Source: an uncultured Collinsella sp. (lineage in GTDB: Bacteria > Actinomycetota > Coriobacteriia > Coriobacteriales > Coriobacteriaceae). Taken from it: DNA of 64,000 nucleotides. The first letter of the stretch is position 1; every line of letters starts with the position of its first letter. A model generated the notes under the pieces. The model was not told where the DNA came from. It was given only the letters and a program-made list of their open reading frames with translations, and ran no database searches. This document shows, in pieces, positions 8,043 to 16,031 of this stretch. The position numbers and the translations under genes are program-made. The stretch lies in assembly GCA_934654585.1 (NCBI GenBank), contig CAKUGF010000008.1:16277-80276 (forward strand), read 5' to 3'.

Positions 8043-9215
8043 ATGACGGTCAAGTTGGAAAATCCGTTTGCAAGCGGGCCGAGTAGCGAGAGCTGGAGCT
8101 GCAACGTGAAGAAGAACTATAAGATTTGCTGCCTTCCGGGTGACGGCATTGGGCCCGAGGTTATTGCCGAGGGCAAGAAAGTGCTGGCTGCCGTGGGAAA
8201 GCGTGCTGGCGTCGAGTTTGCCTTCGAAGACCATCTAATCGGCGGCGCGGCGATTGATGCGTGTGGTGATCCGTTGCCTACCGAAACTCTTGCGGCGGCG
8301 AAGGCGTCTGACGCGGTGTTGCTGGCATCCGTAGGTGGCCCTAAGTGGGATTCGACTGATCCGACGGCTCCGCGTCCCGAACAAGGCCTGCTGCGCATCC
8401 GCAAGGAGCTCGGCCTCTATACCAACCTTCGTCCCGTCAAGATCTACGATGCACTGGCCGGCGCGTCGACGCTTCGCCCCGAGATCATCAAGGGCGTTGA
8501 CATGGTGCTCGTCCGCGAACTCACCGGTGGTATTTACTTTGGCAAGCACGAGCGCTTCTACGATGAGAGCGGTGCGGGCGCCAGCGGTACTGCCGGCCAG
8601 CGCGCGGTCGACGTGATGGAGTACCGCGAGTACGAGATCGAGCGCATTGCTCGTCGGGCGTTCGAAGCGGCTCGCAAGCGTCGCGGTAAGGTGACGAGCG
8701 TGGATAAGCGCAACGTGCTGGAGACGAGCCGCATGTGGCGCGAGATCGTGCATCGCGTGCATGATGGGGAGTACTCCGATGTGCAGCTCGAGGACCTGCT
8801 CGTCGACAACGCCGCCATGCAACTCATCAACCGACCGGCGGACTTTGACGTCGTGGTGACGGAGAACATGTTCGGCGATATCTTGTCCGACGAGGCGGCG
8901 CAGATTACGGGCTCACTCGGCATGCTCGCCTCTGCCTCGCTGGGCGATGGCGTGTCGCTGTTCGAGCCGAGCGCCGGCAGCGCGCCCGATATCGCGGGGC
9001 TCGGCATCGCCAACCCGCTCGCGCAGATTCTCTCCGCGGCAATGTTGCTCACCTATGCGCTCGACATGGGCGAGCAGGCGGCTTGGATTGAAAATGCCGT
9101 GGCACGTGTGCTCGACGAAGGCTGGCGCACCCGCGACATCGCCGATGCCAACACCCCGGCCGACAAAATCCTCGGCACCGCGGCAATGGGAGACAAGGTC
9201 GTCGCCGCGCTGTAG
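8043..9215 (+). CDS. leuB: 3-isopropylmalate dehydrogenase
   Basis: LeuB oxidatively decarboxylates 3-isopropylmalate with NAD+. Motifs are LPGDGIGPE near the N-terminus, the substrate region LRIRKELGLYTNLRP, and VDNAAMQLINRPADFDVVVTEN-type metal-binding residues. ATG 8043 gives 390 residues with an unusual 21-residue N-terminal extension. AGGAGG at 8026-8031 is 11 bp upstream of it. GTG 8106, with GGAG at 8095-8098, would give 369 residues, closer to the family's usual length. Either start is possible. Confidence 0.95.
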   Translation: MTVKLENPFASGPSSESWSCNVKKNYKICCLPGDGIGPEVIAEGKKVLAAVGKRAGVEFAFEDHLIGGAAIDACGDPLPTETLAAAKASDAVLLASVGGPKWDSTDPTAPRPEQGLLRIRKELGLYTNLRPVKIYDALAGASTLRPEIIKGVDMVLVRELTGGIYFGKHERFYDESGAGASGTAGQRAVDVMEYREYEIERIARRAFEAARKRRGKVTSVDKRNVLETSRMWREIVHRVHDGEYSDVQLEDLLVDNAAMQLINRPADFDVVVTENMFGDILSDEAAQITGSLGMLASASLGDGVSLFEPSAGSAPDIAGLGIANPLAQILSAAMLLTYALDMGEQAAWIENAVARVLDEGWRTRDIADANTPADKILGTAAMGDKVVAAL

Positions 9216-9230
9216 TGCTTGCCGTCAAAC

Positions 9231-9287
9231 ATCTCAATCTGTAACATCTGGACGGCAAAAAAGCTCCTAACTGTTACAGATTGAGAT
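9231..9287 (+). repeat. ATCTGTAACA palindromic repeat, copy 1
   Basis: Perfect 16-bp arms, ATCTCAATCTGTAACA and its complement, surround a 25-nt loop. TTTTC follows, so it may also serve as the leuB terminator. A second copy begins 24 bp downstream. Confidence 0.88.
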
Positions 9288-9310
9288 TTTCGGTTTCGTT
9301 ATCGTGGTTA

Positions 9311-9366
9311 ATCTCGATCTGTAACATCTAGCCGAGTATTTGGGCTCTAACTGTTACAGATTGAGA
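9311..9366 (+). repeat. ATCTGTAACA palindromic repeat, copy 2
   Basis: The arms are ATCTCGATCTGTAACA and TGTTACAGATTGAGA with a 25-nt loop. The loop begins TCT and ends CTAAC as in copy 1 but differs inside. Confidence 0.88.
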
Positions 9367-9397
9367 CAAACCGGCAGAACGGCCTGGGCAAGCCGGT

Positions 9398-9440
9398 CAA
9401 AACCACCACAAAGGTGCCTGTCCCCTTTGTGGTGGTTTTG
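9398..9440 (+). repeat. CTGTCCC-core palindromic repeat, copy 2
   Basis: Perfect 17-bp arms CAAAACCACCACAAAGG and complement surround loop TGCCTGTCC. It sits immediately beyond the stop codon of the minus-strand phosphoesterase gene. Confidence 0.9.
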
Positions 9441-9445
9441 GCTTG

Positions 9446-10156
9446 TTACCAGGGAGTCTTGCCGAATGAGGACTCGATGGCGTCGTGGCGTTTGAGCTCG
9501 CGGCGCATGGTTTGCGAGTTGAGCCAGGCTGCTTGCCAGCCGCGGATGGGGTAGCGCGTCTCGTCGAGTTCAAACTGCGTATAGCCGCAGGCATTGATAA
9601 TCGTCGTTCCGCATGCGTGCTGCCGCTCGCGCTGGAAATCGCAACCGTAGCATTGGTGCACATGCCCGTGCACCATGTAGTCGGCCCCCCAGGACTCAAG
9701 CGCCGTGTTAAAGCATTCGAACCCTCGATGTGGCAGATCGTCCAGATCGCCCATGCCGGCGGCGGGGGCGTGGGTAAGCAGGATGTCGCAGCCGCCGACC
9801 ATCCTGACTTTGCGGGAAAGCTTACGCACGCGCTTGGCCATCTCGCGCTCGGTGTACATGTTGGCCCCGTCGCGATAACGCATGGACCCGCCAAGGCCCG
9901 CAATGCGAATCCCTCGGTACGTGTACACGCTGTCTTCCACGCAGATGCATCCTCCCGGCGCATGGCGTGCGTAACGATCGTCGTGGTTGCCGCGTACGTA
10001 GATGAGCGGTTTGTTGATGACGGTGACCAAAAACTCAAGATAGTCTGGGTCCAGGTCGCCGGCGGACAAAATCAGGTCGACACCCTCAAAGCGCTCCTTG
10101 CGAAAGCACTCCCAAAGGCATCGCTCTTCGGTATCGGCTATGGCAAGGATCTTCAT
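9446..10156 (-). CDS. Calcineurin-like metallophosphoesterase
   Basis: The 236-residue soluble protein has the metallophosphoesterase blocks: D8 (IADTE), GD at 33-34 (SAGDLDPDY), GNHDD at 56-60, a THAP histidine and GHVHQCYG. The first block is D-x-E, not the usual D-x-H. The start overlaps the end of the upstream ParB/BMP gene by 4 bp (ATGA), so the two are translationally coupled. The family includes phosphatases and nucleotide diesterases; the substrate is unknown. The partner's likely nucleoside-binding domain makes a nucleotide-related substrate conceivable, but that is inference. Confidence 0.85.
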   Translation of the reverse strand: MKILAIADTEERCLWECFRKERFEGVDLILSAGDLDPDYLEFLVTVINKPLIYVRGNHDDRYARHAPGGCICVEDSVYTYRGIRIAGLGGSMRYRDGANMYTEREMAKRVRKLSRKVRMVGGCDILLTHAPAAGMGDLDDLPHRGFECFNTALESWGADYMVHGHVHQCYGCDFQRERQHACGTTIINACGYTQFELDETRYPIRGWQAAWLNSQTMRRELKRHDAIESSFGKTPW

Positions 10157-12069
10157 AGGGCGGTGACTCCCGGCTCGTCGTCGAGCTGCGGAATGGTGCC
10201 CACCACGTTGTCGGCCAGCCAGTCCATCTCGACGATCTGCGTACTCGGCAGCGGGGGGAAGCCCTCGATCTGCACCACTCCGTCTTGGCTGTGGAGCTCG
10301 CCGCCAAAGGGGTTGATGGAGCCCTCGACGATGCCGTTGCGGAGCAGTTGGACGAGCTTGCGCGTCTGATAGGGCAGGCCCGGAGCGTAGCGAATATCGA
10401 TGACGCCCGAGTTCATGCCGTACCAGTAGTTGACGGCGCGCACTTGGTTGTCATCGCTGGTTTCGTCCCACGTACCGTGCAGTAGGCTGCGCACGATGAG
10501 CTCGTAGTAGCGGCCCCAATTCCATACCGGCATGGCGATGCCGGCGACCTTGCCGTCGACCATGCGGTGGAGTCCGTAGGCCGTGGGGTCCACCAGCGAC
10601 TTTGACATGTCGGCGCCGGTCATGACGCTCACGCCCTCGCGGCACATGGCCTCGGCAAGACCGCCGGCGGGCACATCGCCCCAGGTGAGGATTACCTGGG
10701 CACGCGGGTCGAGCAGCGATGCGCCAATGGCAAAGGCGTTAATCTCGCTGAGCGCGCCGGATGCGAAGACCGACGCATGGTAGCCGATACGGTGGTTATC
10801 CGCCATGCTGGCGGCGAGGGCGCCCAGCAGGAATTTGGCCTCGTACATCTTGCCAAAATACGAGCGGACGCTTTGATGGGGGAGGCCAATGGAACAGTTG
10901 AGGAACCGTACCTGGGGATACTCGACGGCTGCCCTGAGCGTGTATTCCATCAGGCGGTGCGAAGTCGAGAAGATTACCTTGGCCCCATGTTTGACGGCGG
11001 TCTCCACGGCGGCGTAGAACACGTCCGGATCGTGGCAGTCCTCGAATGCCTCGGTACGCACGATGCCGCCAAAGTGCTCGTCGAGATACTGGCGCCCTTG
11101 ATCGTGCAGGCTGTCCCAGCTCGATGTAGCGCAGGGAAATTCGTGGATGAAGGCGATGCGCAGAGGATTGGCCGCCGAGTAGACGGTCTTGCCCATAAAG
11201 AAGTTGAGGACGCCGGAGGTCGACTTGGCGGGCGCCTCTTCCTCATCGACGTTCGGTGCTTCGACAAGATCGACCTTGTCCTCGTCGCTTTTGCCGGCAA
11301 TGACCAACTCGCGCCAAATCTTGCACAGGCGGTTTACGACGATATCGGTCGGCGTATCCAGCAGACGGTCCTGGTTGTACACGTTGAGATAGACGAGCAT
11401 GGCGTCGGCGGGCGTAATGTCCAGATGGTCGCCGCCGGCGCGAAGGTAGGCGCGCTTAAAGAGTAAGAAGGTATGGCGCAGGTAGTCGACCTTTTTCTGC
11501 GGCCACTTTTCGACGAGGTCTTGGCCGAGCATTTTGGCGAGCGTTTCGTAGCTCCCCTCGCGCGAGAACTCAATCTCGTATAGGGGGCAGACGTACCAAA
11601 ATGCGCAAAACTCGCCGTAGAGGCGGCTTTCAACGGAATCCCATTTACCGGGATAGAGACGGGTGACCTTGGCCGAGACCGTCGGGGCGTCCAGGAATTT
11701 GAGGACACTGACGCGCTTGTTGCCCTCTTGGACGTAGAACCGGTGCATGAACTCAGTGACGATGATGGGGTCGCGATAGCCCTCGGTCACCTGAATGTCG
11801 TAGAGGTTGGACCACTTGCGGGCAAACTCGGTGTTAAACGGCAGCAGGGGCATAAAGTTGCACGAAAAGGCAGACTGGCGGCCCTTGGTAACCGTGCCGA
11901 CGACCATCTCGAGCGGAATGTCCCTCAGGCCGATGTTCTCTCGTTGACCACAGGGGAGCTGAGCCACAAGGCTATCGAGGTCCGTAAGATACGGATGCTC
12001 ACTTTGGCTGATGGCGCGACGACGTCCCTGCTCGCCGCGCTTGCGTGCTTGACGATAGGCCTCTTCCAT
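10153..12069 (-). CDS. ParB-like N-terminal domain fused to BMP/PnrA-type binding domain
   Basis: A 638-residue protein with no signal peptide or membrane segment, so it is probably cytoplasmic. Residues about 40-140 resemble the ParB/sulfiredoxin fold: a short IPLEMVVGTV strand region, then VQEGNKRVSVLKFL at 113-126, like the ParB GxRR box. From about residue 300 (LRIAFIHEFPCATSSW) to 560 it matches the BMP/Med/PnrA periplasmic-binding family, with IFSTSHRLMEYTL, GYHASVFASGALSEINAFAIG and ILTWGDVPAGG. Those proteins normally bind purine nucleosides outside the cell. It overlaps the phosphoesterase gene by 4 bp. The family call for the C-terminal half is good; that for the N-terminal half is moderate. 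Confidence 0.75.
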   Translation of the reverse strand: MEEAYRQARKRGEQGRRRAISQSEHPYLTDLDSLVAQLPCGQRENIGLRDIPLEMVVGTVTKGRQSAFSCNFMPLLPFNTEFARKWSNLYDIQVTEGYRDPIIVTEFMHRFYVQEGNKRVSVLKFLDAPTVSAKVTRLYPGKWDSVESRLYGEFCAFWYVCPLYEIEFSREGSYETLAKMLGQDLVEKWPQKKVDYLRHTFLLFKRAYLRAGGDHLDITPADAMLVYLNVYNQDRLLDTPTDIVVNRLCKIWRELVIAGKSDEDKVDLVEAPNVDEEEAPAKSTSGVLNFFMGKTVYSAANPLRIAFIHEFPCATSSWDSLHDQGRQYLDEHFGGIVRTEAFEDCHDPDVFYAAVETAVKHGAKVIFSTSHRLMEYTLRAAVEYPQVRFLNCSIGLPHQSVRSYFGKMYEAKFLLGALAASMADNHRIGYHASVFASGALSEINAFAIGASLLDPRAQVILTWGDVPAGGLAEAMCREGVSVMTGADMSKSLVDPTAYGLHRMVDGKVAGIAMPVWNWGRYYELIVRSLLHGTWDETSDDNQVRAVNYWYGMNSGVIDIRYAPGLPYQTRKLVQLLRNGIVEGSINPFGGELHSQDGVVQIEGFPPLPSTQIVEMDWLADNVVGTIPQLDDEPGVTAL

Positions 12070-12124
12070 GGATTCGCTCCTTTAGTCGTTTAAACAACGA
12101 TATAAACCATGGTACCACGATGCG

Positions 12125-12163
12125 AAACCACCATAAAGGTGCCTGTCCCCTTTGTGGCAGGTT
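12125..12163 (+). repeat. CTGTCCC-core repeat, copy 3 (imperfect)
   Basis: The left arm AAACCACCATAAAGG and core TGCCTGTCC match the other copies. The right arm CCTTTGTGGCAGGTT carries GGCAGGT, as in the copy at 15,201. It looks like a hybrid or decayed element and overlaps the mscS stop codon. Confidence 0.7.
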
Positions 12164-12929
12164 AGGCGATGATGGGGGCGATGGCGCGGATGCAGGCGTC
12201 GGCTGCCGTAAAGGTGGTGCTGTCGTCGCTGACGATAAAGATGATCTTGCCCTTGATGCCAAAGTCGCCGATCTCGCTAAAGAGCACGTAGGGGTCCTTG
12301 TCAAAGCCTGAGATGGGCGAGACGGCTGCCTTGGTGGCGCTTGTGAGTTCGTCTGCCAGCGCATCGAGCGAAGCCCACTTAGACGTGTCCTTTACGGCAA
12401 CGGGCACGGCCACGCGCCCAAAGGGCATCAGGTGCACGAGCGTGTTCTTGGAGATGTTTGAGTTGGGGACGATGATGGTCTGCCCGCAGGCGTCCTCGAT
12501 GGTGGTATGGCGCCAGGTGATGTCTTGGACCACGCCCGATACGCCGCCGACCTCGATATTGTCGCCGGGCTTGATGATGCCCATAAAGGTCACCTGCATA
12601 CCGCCGATGAGGTTCGAAAGCGTGTCCTGAAAGCCGAGCGAGATGGCGATGCCGCCGACGCCAAGAGCGGCGACGAGGGCGTTTGCATTAATGCCAAAGC
12701 AGTTGTCGAGGATAAAACTGCCGCCGATCATCCAGATGACGGCGCGCGCGATGTTGATGAAGATGCTCGATGCAGGGAGCGGGTTGTCGTCGCGGTTGAG
12801 CAGATGGTGCAGGGTCTTGGACGCGACTTTGGCGGCAACGGCAGTGCCCAAGGCCAAGATGCCGGCCCAGATGATGTTGTGGACCCATCGCTGCGCAAAG
12901 AAATGAAGAATCGGCTCAAACAATTCCAT
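12162..12929 (-). CDS. MscS-family small-conductance mechanosensitive channel
   Basis: The 255-residue protein has three membrane segments in the first 130 residues. The pore-lining helix is glycine/alanine-rich (ALVAALGVGGIAISLGFQD), followed by the hallmark LSNLIGG and a beta domain (IKPGDNIEVGGVSGVVQDI, then IIVPNSNI). MscS channels open under membrane tension to release solutes. The C-terminal vestibule domain is complete. GGAGG precedes the start. The next gene downstream on the same strand is the ParB/BMP gene, 92 bp away. Confidence 0.9.
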   Translation of the reverse strand: MELFEPILHFFAQRWVHNIIWAGILALGTAVAAKVASKTLHHLLNRDDNPLPASSIFINIARAVIWMIGGSFILDNCFGINANALVAALGVGGIAISLGFQDTLSNLIGGMQVTFMGIIKPGDNIEVGGVSGVVQDITWRHTTIEDACGQTIIVPNSNISKNTLVHLMPFGRVAVPVAVKDTSKWASLDALADELTSATKAAVSPISGFDKDPYVLFSEIGDFGIKGKIIFIVSDDSTTFTAADACIRAIAPIIA

Positions 12930-12971
12930 GTAGGGAAACCTCCTAATGATCGTCCAACCATGATACCCACC

Positions 12972-13003
12972 AAAAAGCCCGTCCGATCACATTCGGGCGG
13001 GCT
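12972..13003 (-). terminator. Terminator after the 5'-nucleotidase gene (minus strand)
   Basis: On the minus strand AGCCCGCCCGA pairs with TCGGACGGGCT (one mismatch) over 6 nt and is followed by a run of T. Confidence 0.8.
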
Positions 13004-13057
13004 TCTGTGCTCGATATAAGGTTTGCGAGGTGTGGGCAGCGAGGCCCGGCGTCTGGA

Positions 13058-15076
13058 TTAGCGGCGGCGTTTCCAGATGATGCCGAGGACGATGATGACG
13101 ATGCCGCCGATGAGGCATGCGCCGACCATGGCCAGCGTGCGGTCTCCCGTTGCGGCGAGCTTGCCGGTCGTCTTCTTGGTGATGACCGTCGTTGCCGTCT
13201 TAGACGAGGGTTCGGGCGTCGGGACCGGCGTGGGCGCGGGGTTTTCGGCGGAGCCAAAGCTGATGGTGCCCGCGAGCGAGGCCATCTTGCTCTCCCAGTC
13301 GTTTTGGCTGATCAGTGTCCTCAGCGCTGCTTCGCACGTGCCCCACTCGGTGTGCTTGGCAGCGTTTGCGAAGGTGGGGAAGTCAGCCGTATTGGTGATG
13401 ATGTAGTTGTTGGTGGCGACGGTATAGGTCTTGGCGGGGTCGAGCGCGGTGCCGTCCTTGGTAAGCGTGGCGCTCACGATGCGCTTGCCCTCGGGCTGCA
13501 TCCAGTCGATTGTCACGTTGACGCCGCCGAAGGAAAGGACGCTGCCGGAGTCATTGGGCATCTTGTACTCGTCTTGCGCCTCCTGCTCGGTGTGGCCCTC
13601 TGCCACATAGGCTTGTTGCAGCTCGTAGATGTCGTTGCATTTGTTACTGATCTCCAGCGAGTGCTCAAGTGCGGCGAGGAAGTCCGCACCGGTCATGGTC
13701 CAAGTCTCGACGGTGTTGCCGTAGGGCGAGATGGCGATGACGTTGCCGGCGGTCACGTCTCCCGCCGCGATGCCGCCGCGGATGCCACCCGCGTTTTCGA
13801 TGGCAAGGTCCGCGCCCGTCAGGTTAAGATAGGAGCCACAGATCACGTGGCCGATGGTCTGCTCCTTGGTGGTGTCTCCCGCTTTGCTGGGGCGGAAATC
13901 GGTAGTGCGCACCATTTCCCAGCCGTGCGTACCCTCGGCATTCTCGCCGTAGAAATAGTTAGTGGCGGATGTGCCGAGGACCTTGTTCGATTCCTTTTTA
14001 AAGGCCTCGTCGAGCGGCTTGATCTTGTTGCGGACGCCTTCAAGGCAGCTTTTGTAGTCGGAGCCCTTGTTCGGGTCGGCCAAAAGGTCGCTGACGTCCT
14101 TGGCGGTGTAGAGCTTCTCGATGCTTTCGTCTGCGGGTAGCGTAATCTCGTCATCGTCGGTTGCCTCGGTGCCCTTGGTGTTGTACCCATAGGGGATGGA
14201 AAGCAGTCCCACCTCGGCAAAGGCGCTGCCGGCCTCGACGACGCGGACCGGCTTGCCATCGGCGCCCGTTACGTTTTCATCCAGGTTGATGTGCTCGTGG
14301 CCTGCGATCAGGGCATCGAGGCCTTTGAGCTGCGCGGCAAAGGTCTTGGCGTTGAGCGTATGCGCGATGCAGACAACAACATCGCAGCCTTGGTCCTCGC
14401 GCAGTCGCTTGGCCTCGGCATTGATGGCGCCGGCGGCACTCGAGAAGCTGGTGCCCGTGACCAGGTCCGCGCGCAGCGAGGAACCCAACGACTCGTCCAT
14501 AGCGCCCACGACGCCGACTTTGATCTGGTAGTTAAACGTTGAGGTGCCCTCGTTGTCCTTCCAGGTGCGGCTGAGCGTCCTGGTGATGCTTGAGCTCCAT
14601 ACGCCGTTCGAGGACGTTGCGTTTGCGCAGAGCATGGCGAAGGGCGAGCTGGTGGTGCTATAGCCGGTCATGGTACGAAGCTTGTCCGCACCATAGCTCC
14701 AGTCATGGTTACCCGGTGTGGTCGCGTCGTAACCGTCAGCATAGAAGGTGTCCATGAGCTCGGCGATGCTCTTGCCCTCGCTCATGGTGGCAAAGGATTG
14801 CCCGTGGAAGGTGTCGCCCGCGTCGAGCAAAAGATCGGGGGCGTTGCTCTGGGCGCTATAGAGGACTGCCAGTCCGTCGAAGCCGACAGTACCGGTGCCC
14901 TTGCTTGCGTCGTAGTCGTACTTGTAGCTGCCGTGGATATCGTTGGTGTGCATCACGGTCACGTTGCCGTTGATTGTCTGGGGCAGATCGCCCGCAAGGG
15001 CGAGGCTGGGTGCGCCAGTGAGCACGCCGGCAAGCAGCGCGGCGGTTAACGCAAGGCGGGGGAGGAGTCTTTTCAT
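13058..15076 (-). CDS. Cell-wall-anchored 5'-nucleotidase/metallophosphatase
   Basis: A 672-residue secreted enzyme. The start at 15076 (MKRLLPRLALTAALLAGVL) has AAGGAG upstream and opens a signal peptide ending near ALAG. Metallophosphoesterase motifs follow: HTNDIHGS, DAGDTFHGQ, GNHDW and GHEH. The C-terminal 5'-nucleotidase domain carries SPYGNTVETWTMTGADFL. The end has a Pro/Thr linker, LAATGD, a hydrophobic helix and KRRR, which is a sortase-type anchor with LAATG in place of LPxTG. It probably hydrolyses extracellular nucleotides (substrate inferred). A longer upstream start at 15133 lacks a convincing RBS. Confidence 0.9.
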   Translation of the reverse strand: MKRLLPRLALTAALLAGVLTGAPSLALAGDLPQTINGNVTVMHTNDIHGSYKYDYDASKGTGTVGFDGLAVLYSAQSNAPDLLLDAGDTFHGQSFATMSEGKSIAELMDTFYADGYDATTPGNHDWSYGADKLRTMTGYSTTSSPFAMLCANATSSNGVWSSSITRTLSRTWKDNEGTSTFNYQIKVGVVGAMDESLGSSLRADLVTGTSFSSAAGAINAEAKRLREDQGCDVVVCIAHTLNAKTFAAQLKGLDALIAGHEHINLDENVTGADGKPVRVVEAGSAFAEVGLLSIPYGYNTKGTEATDDDEITLPADESIEKLYTAKDVSDLLADPNKGSDYKSCLEGVRNKIKPLDEAFKKESNKVLGTSATNYFYGENAEGTHGWEMVRTTDFRPSKAGDTTKEQTIGHVICGSYLNLTGADLAIENAGGIRGGIAAGDVTAGNVIAISPYGNTVETWTMTGADFLAALEHSLEISNKCNDIYELQQAYVAEGHTEQEAQDEYKMPNDSGSVLSFGGVNVTIDWMQPEGKRIVSATLTKDGTALDPAKTYTVATNNYIITNTADFPTFANAAKHTEWGTCEAALRTLISQNDWESKMASLAGTISFGSAENPAPTPVPTPEPSSKTATTVITKKTTGKLAATGDRTLAMVGACLIGGIVIIVLGIIWKRRR

Positions 15077-15140
15077 GGCAGTCTCCTTAGTCCTTAACCA
15101 GAATGCCTGGTTGAATATCGCCAATATCGACATGATATGC

Positions 15141-15183
15141 CAAAACCACCACGAAAGTGCCTGTCCCCTTCGTGGTGGTTTTG
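15141..15183 (+). repeat. CTGTCCC-core palindromic repeat, copy 4
   Basis: The arms are CAAAACCACCACGAAAG and CCTTCGTGGTGGTTTTG around TGCCTGTCC. Relative to copies 1 and 2, the ACAAA/TTTGT pair is ACGAA/TTCGT, a paired change that keeps the stem. Confidence 0.88.
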
Positions 15184-15200
15184 ACGTTTGCGCAGATAAA

Positions 15201-15235
15201 ACCTGCCAAAATAAACCTGTCCCTTTTTGGCAGGT
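15201..15235 (+). repeat. CTGTCCC-core palindromic repeat, copy 5
   Basis: Perfect 11-bp arms ACCTGCCAAAA and TTTTGGCAGGT surround a loop with ACCTGTCCC. The arms are unrelated to copies 1, 2 and 4. It abuts the stop codon of the ABC ATPase gene. Confidence 0.82.
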
Positions 15236-15236
15236 G

Positions 15237-16031
15237 TTAGCTCAGCAGCATGCGGTCGTTGGCGAGCTCGCCGCCCGAGACCTCCTCGAACTTCTGGAGT
15301 AGGTCGGCCACGGTGAGCGACTTCTTCTCGTCGCCCGCCACGTCGTAGATCACATGGCCCTCGTGCATCATGATCAGACGGTTGCCCAGACGGATGGCGT
15401 CGTTCATGTTGTGCGTGACCATTAGCGTGGTCAGGTGGTTCTCGTCGACGATCTCCTCGGTCAGGTTGAGCACCTTAGAGGCCGTCTTGGGGTCGAGGGC
15501 CGCGGTGTGCTCGTCGAGCAGCAGCAGACGCGGCTTGGTGAGCGTGGCCATGAGCAGGGTGAGCGCCTGACGCTGACCCCCCGACAGCAGGCCGACCTTG
15601 GCGTTGAGGCGCGTGTCCAGACCGAGGTCCAGGCGCTTGAGCAGCTCAACGTACTCGTCCTTCTCTGCCTTGGTGACGCCCCACGAAAGACCGCGACGCT
15701 GACCGCGACGCTTGGCGAGGGCCAGGTTCTCGGCAATCTGCATGTCCGCCGCGGTGCCGCGCATGGGATCCTGGAACACACGGCCCAGGTACTTGGCGCG
15801 CTGCGACTCGCTCAGACGCGAGATATCGTTGCCGTCGAGCTCGATAACGCCCGAATCGAGCGGATACACGCCGGCGATCATGTTGAGTAGGGTGGACTTG
15901 CCGGCGCCGTTGCCGCCAATCACCGTTACAAAGTCGCCGTCGTTGAGGGTAAGGTCGACACCGGTGAGCGCGCGCTTCTCGGTGACGGTACCCTTGTTAA
16001 AGGTCTTCTTGACGTGCGAGAGCTTAAGCAT
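15237..16031 (-). CDS. ABC transporter ATP-binding protein (TrpZ-like)
   Basis: The 264-residue nucleotide-binding protein has Walker A GGNGAGKST, Q-loop FQDPMRGTA, signature LSGGQRQ, and Walker B LLLLDEHTAALDPKT (DEH in place of the more common DEP). The start at 16031 gives an 8-bp overlap with the permease stop; an upstream frame to 16112 is only the overlap region. With the permease and lipoprotein it forms a three-gene importer. The PF04392-type binding protein suggests the TrpXYZ group, described for aromatic amino acids. The substrate is not proven here. Confidence 0.9.
   Translation of the reverse strand: MLKLSHVKKTFNKGTVTEKRALTGVDLTLNDGDFVTVIGGNGAGKSTLLNMIAGVYPLDSGVIELDGNDISRLSESQRAKYLGRVFQDPMRGTAADMQIAENLALAKRRGQRRGLSWGVTKAEKDEYVELLKRLDLGLDTRLNAKVGLLSGGQRQALTLLMATLTKPRLLLLDEHTAALDPKTASKVLNLTEEIVDENHLTTLMVTHNMNDAIRLGNRLIMMHEGHVIYDVAGDEKKSLTVADLLQKFEEVSGGELANDRMLLS

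Noticed and set aside
15077..15133. A longer start for the 5'-nucleotidase
   Set aside because: It would put 19 residues before an ideal signal peptide and lacks an RBS; AAGGAG serves the start at 15076.
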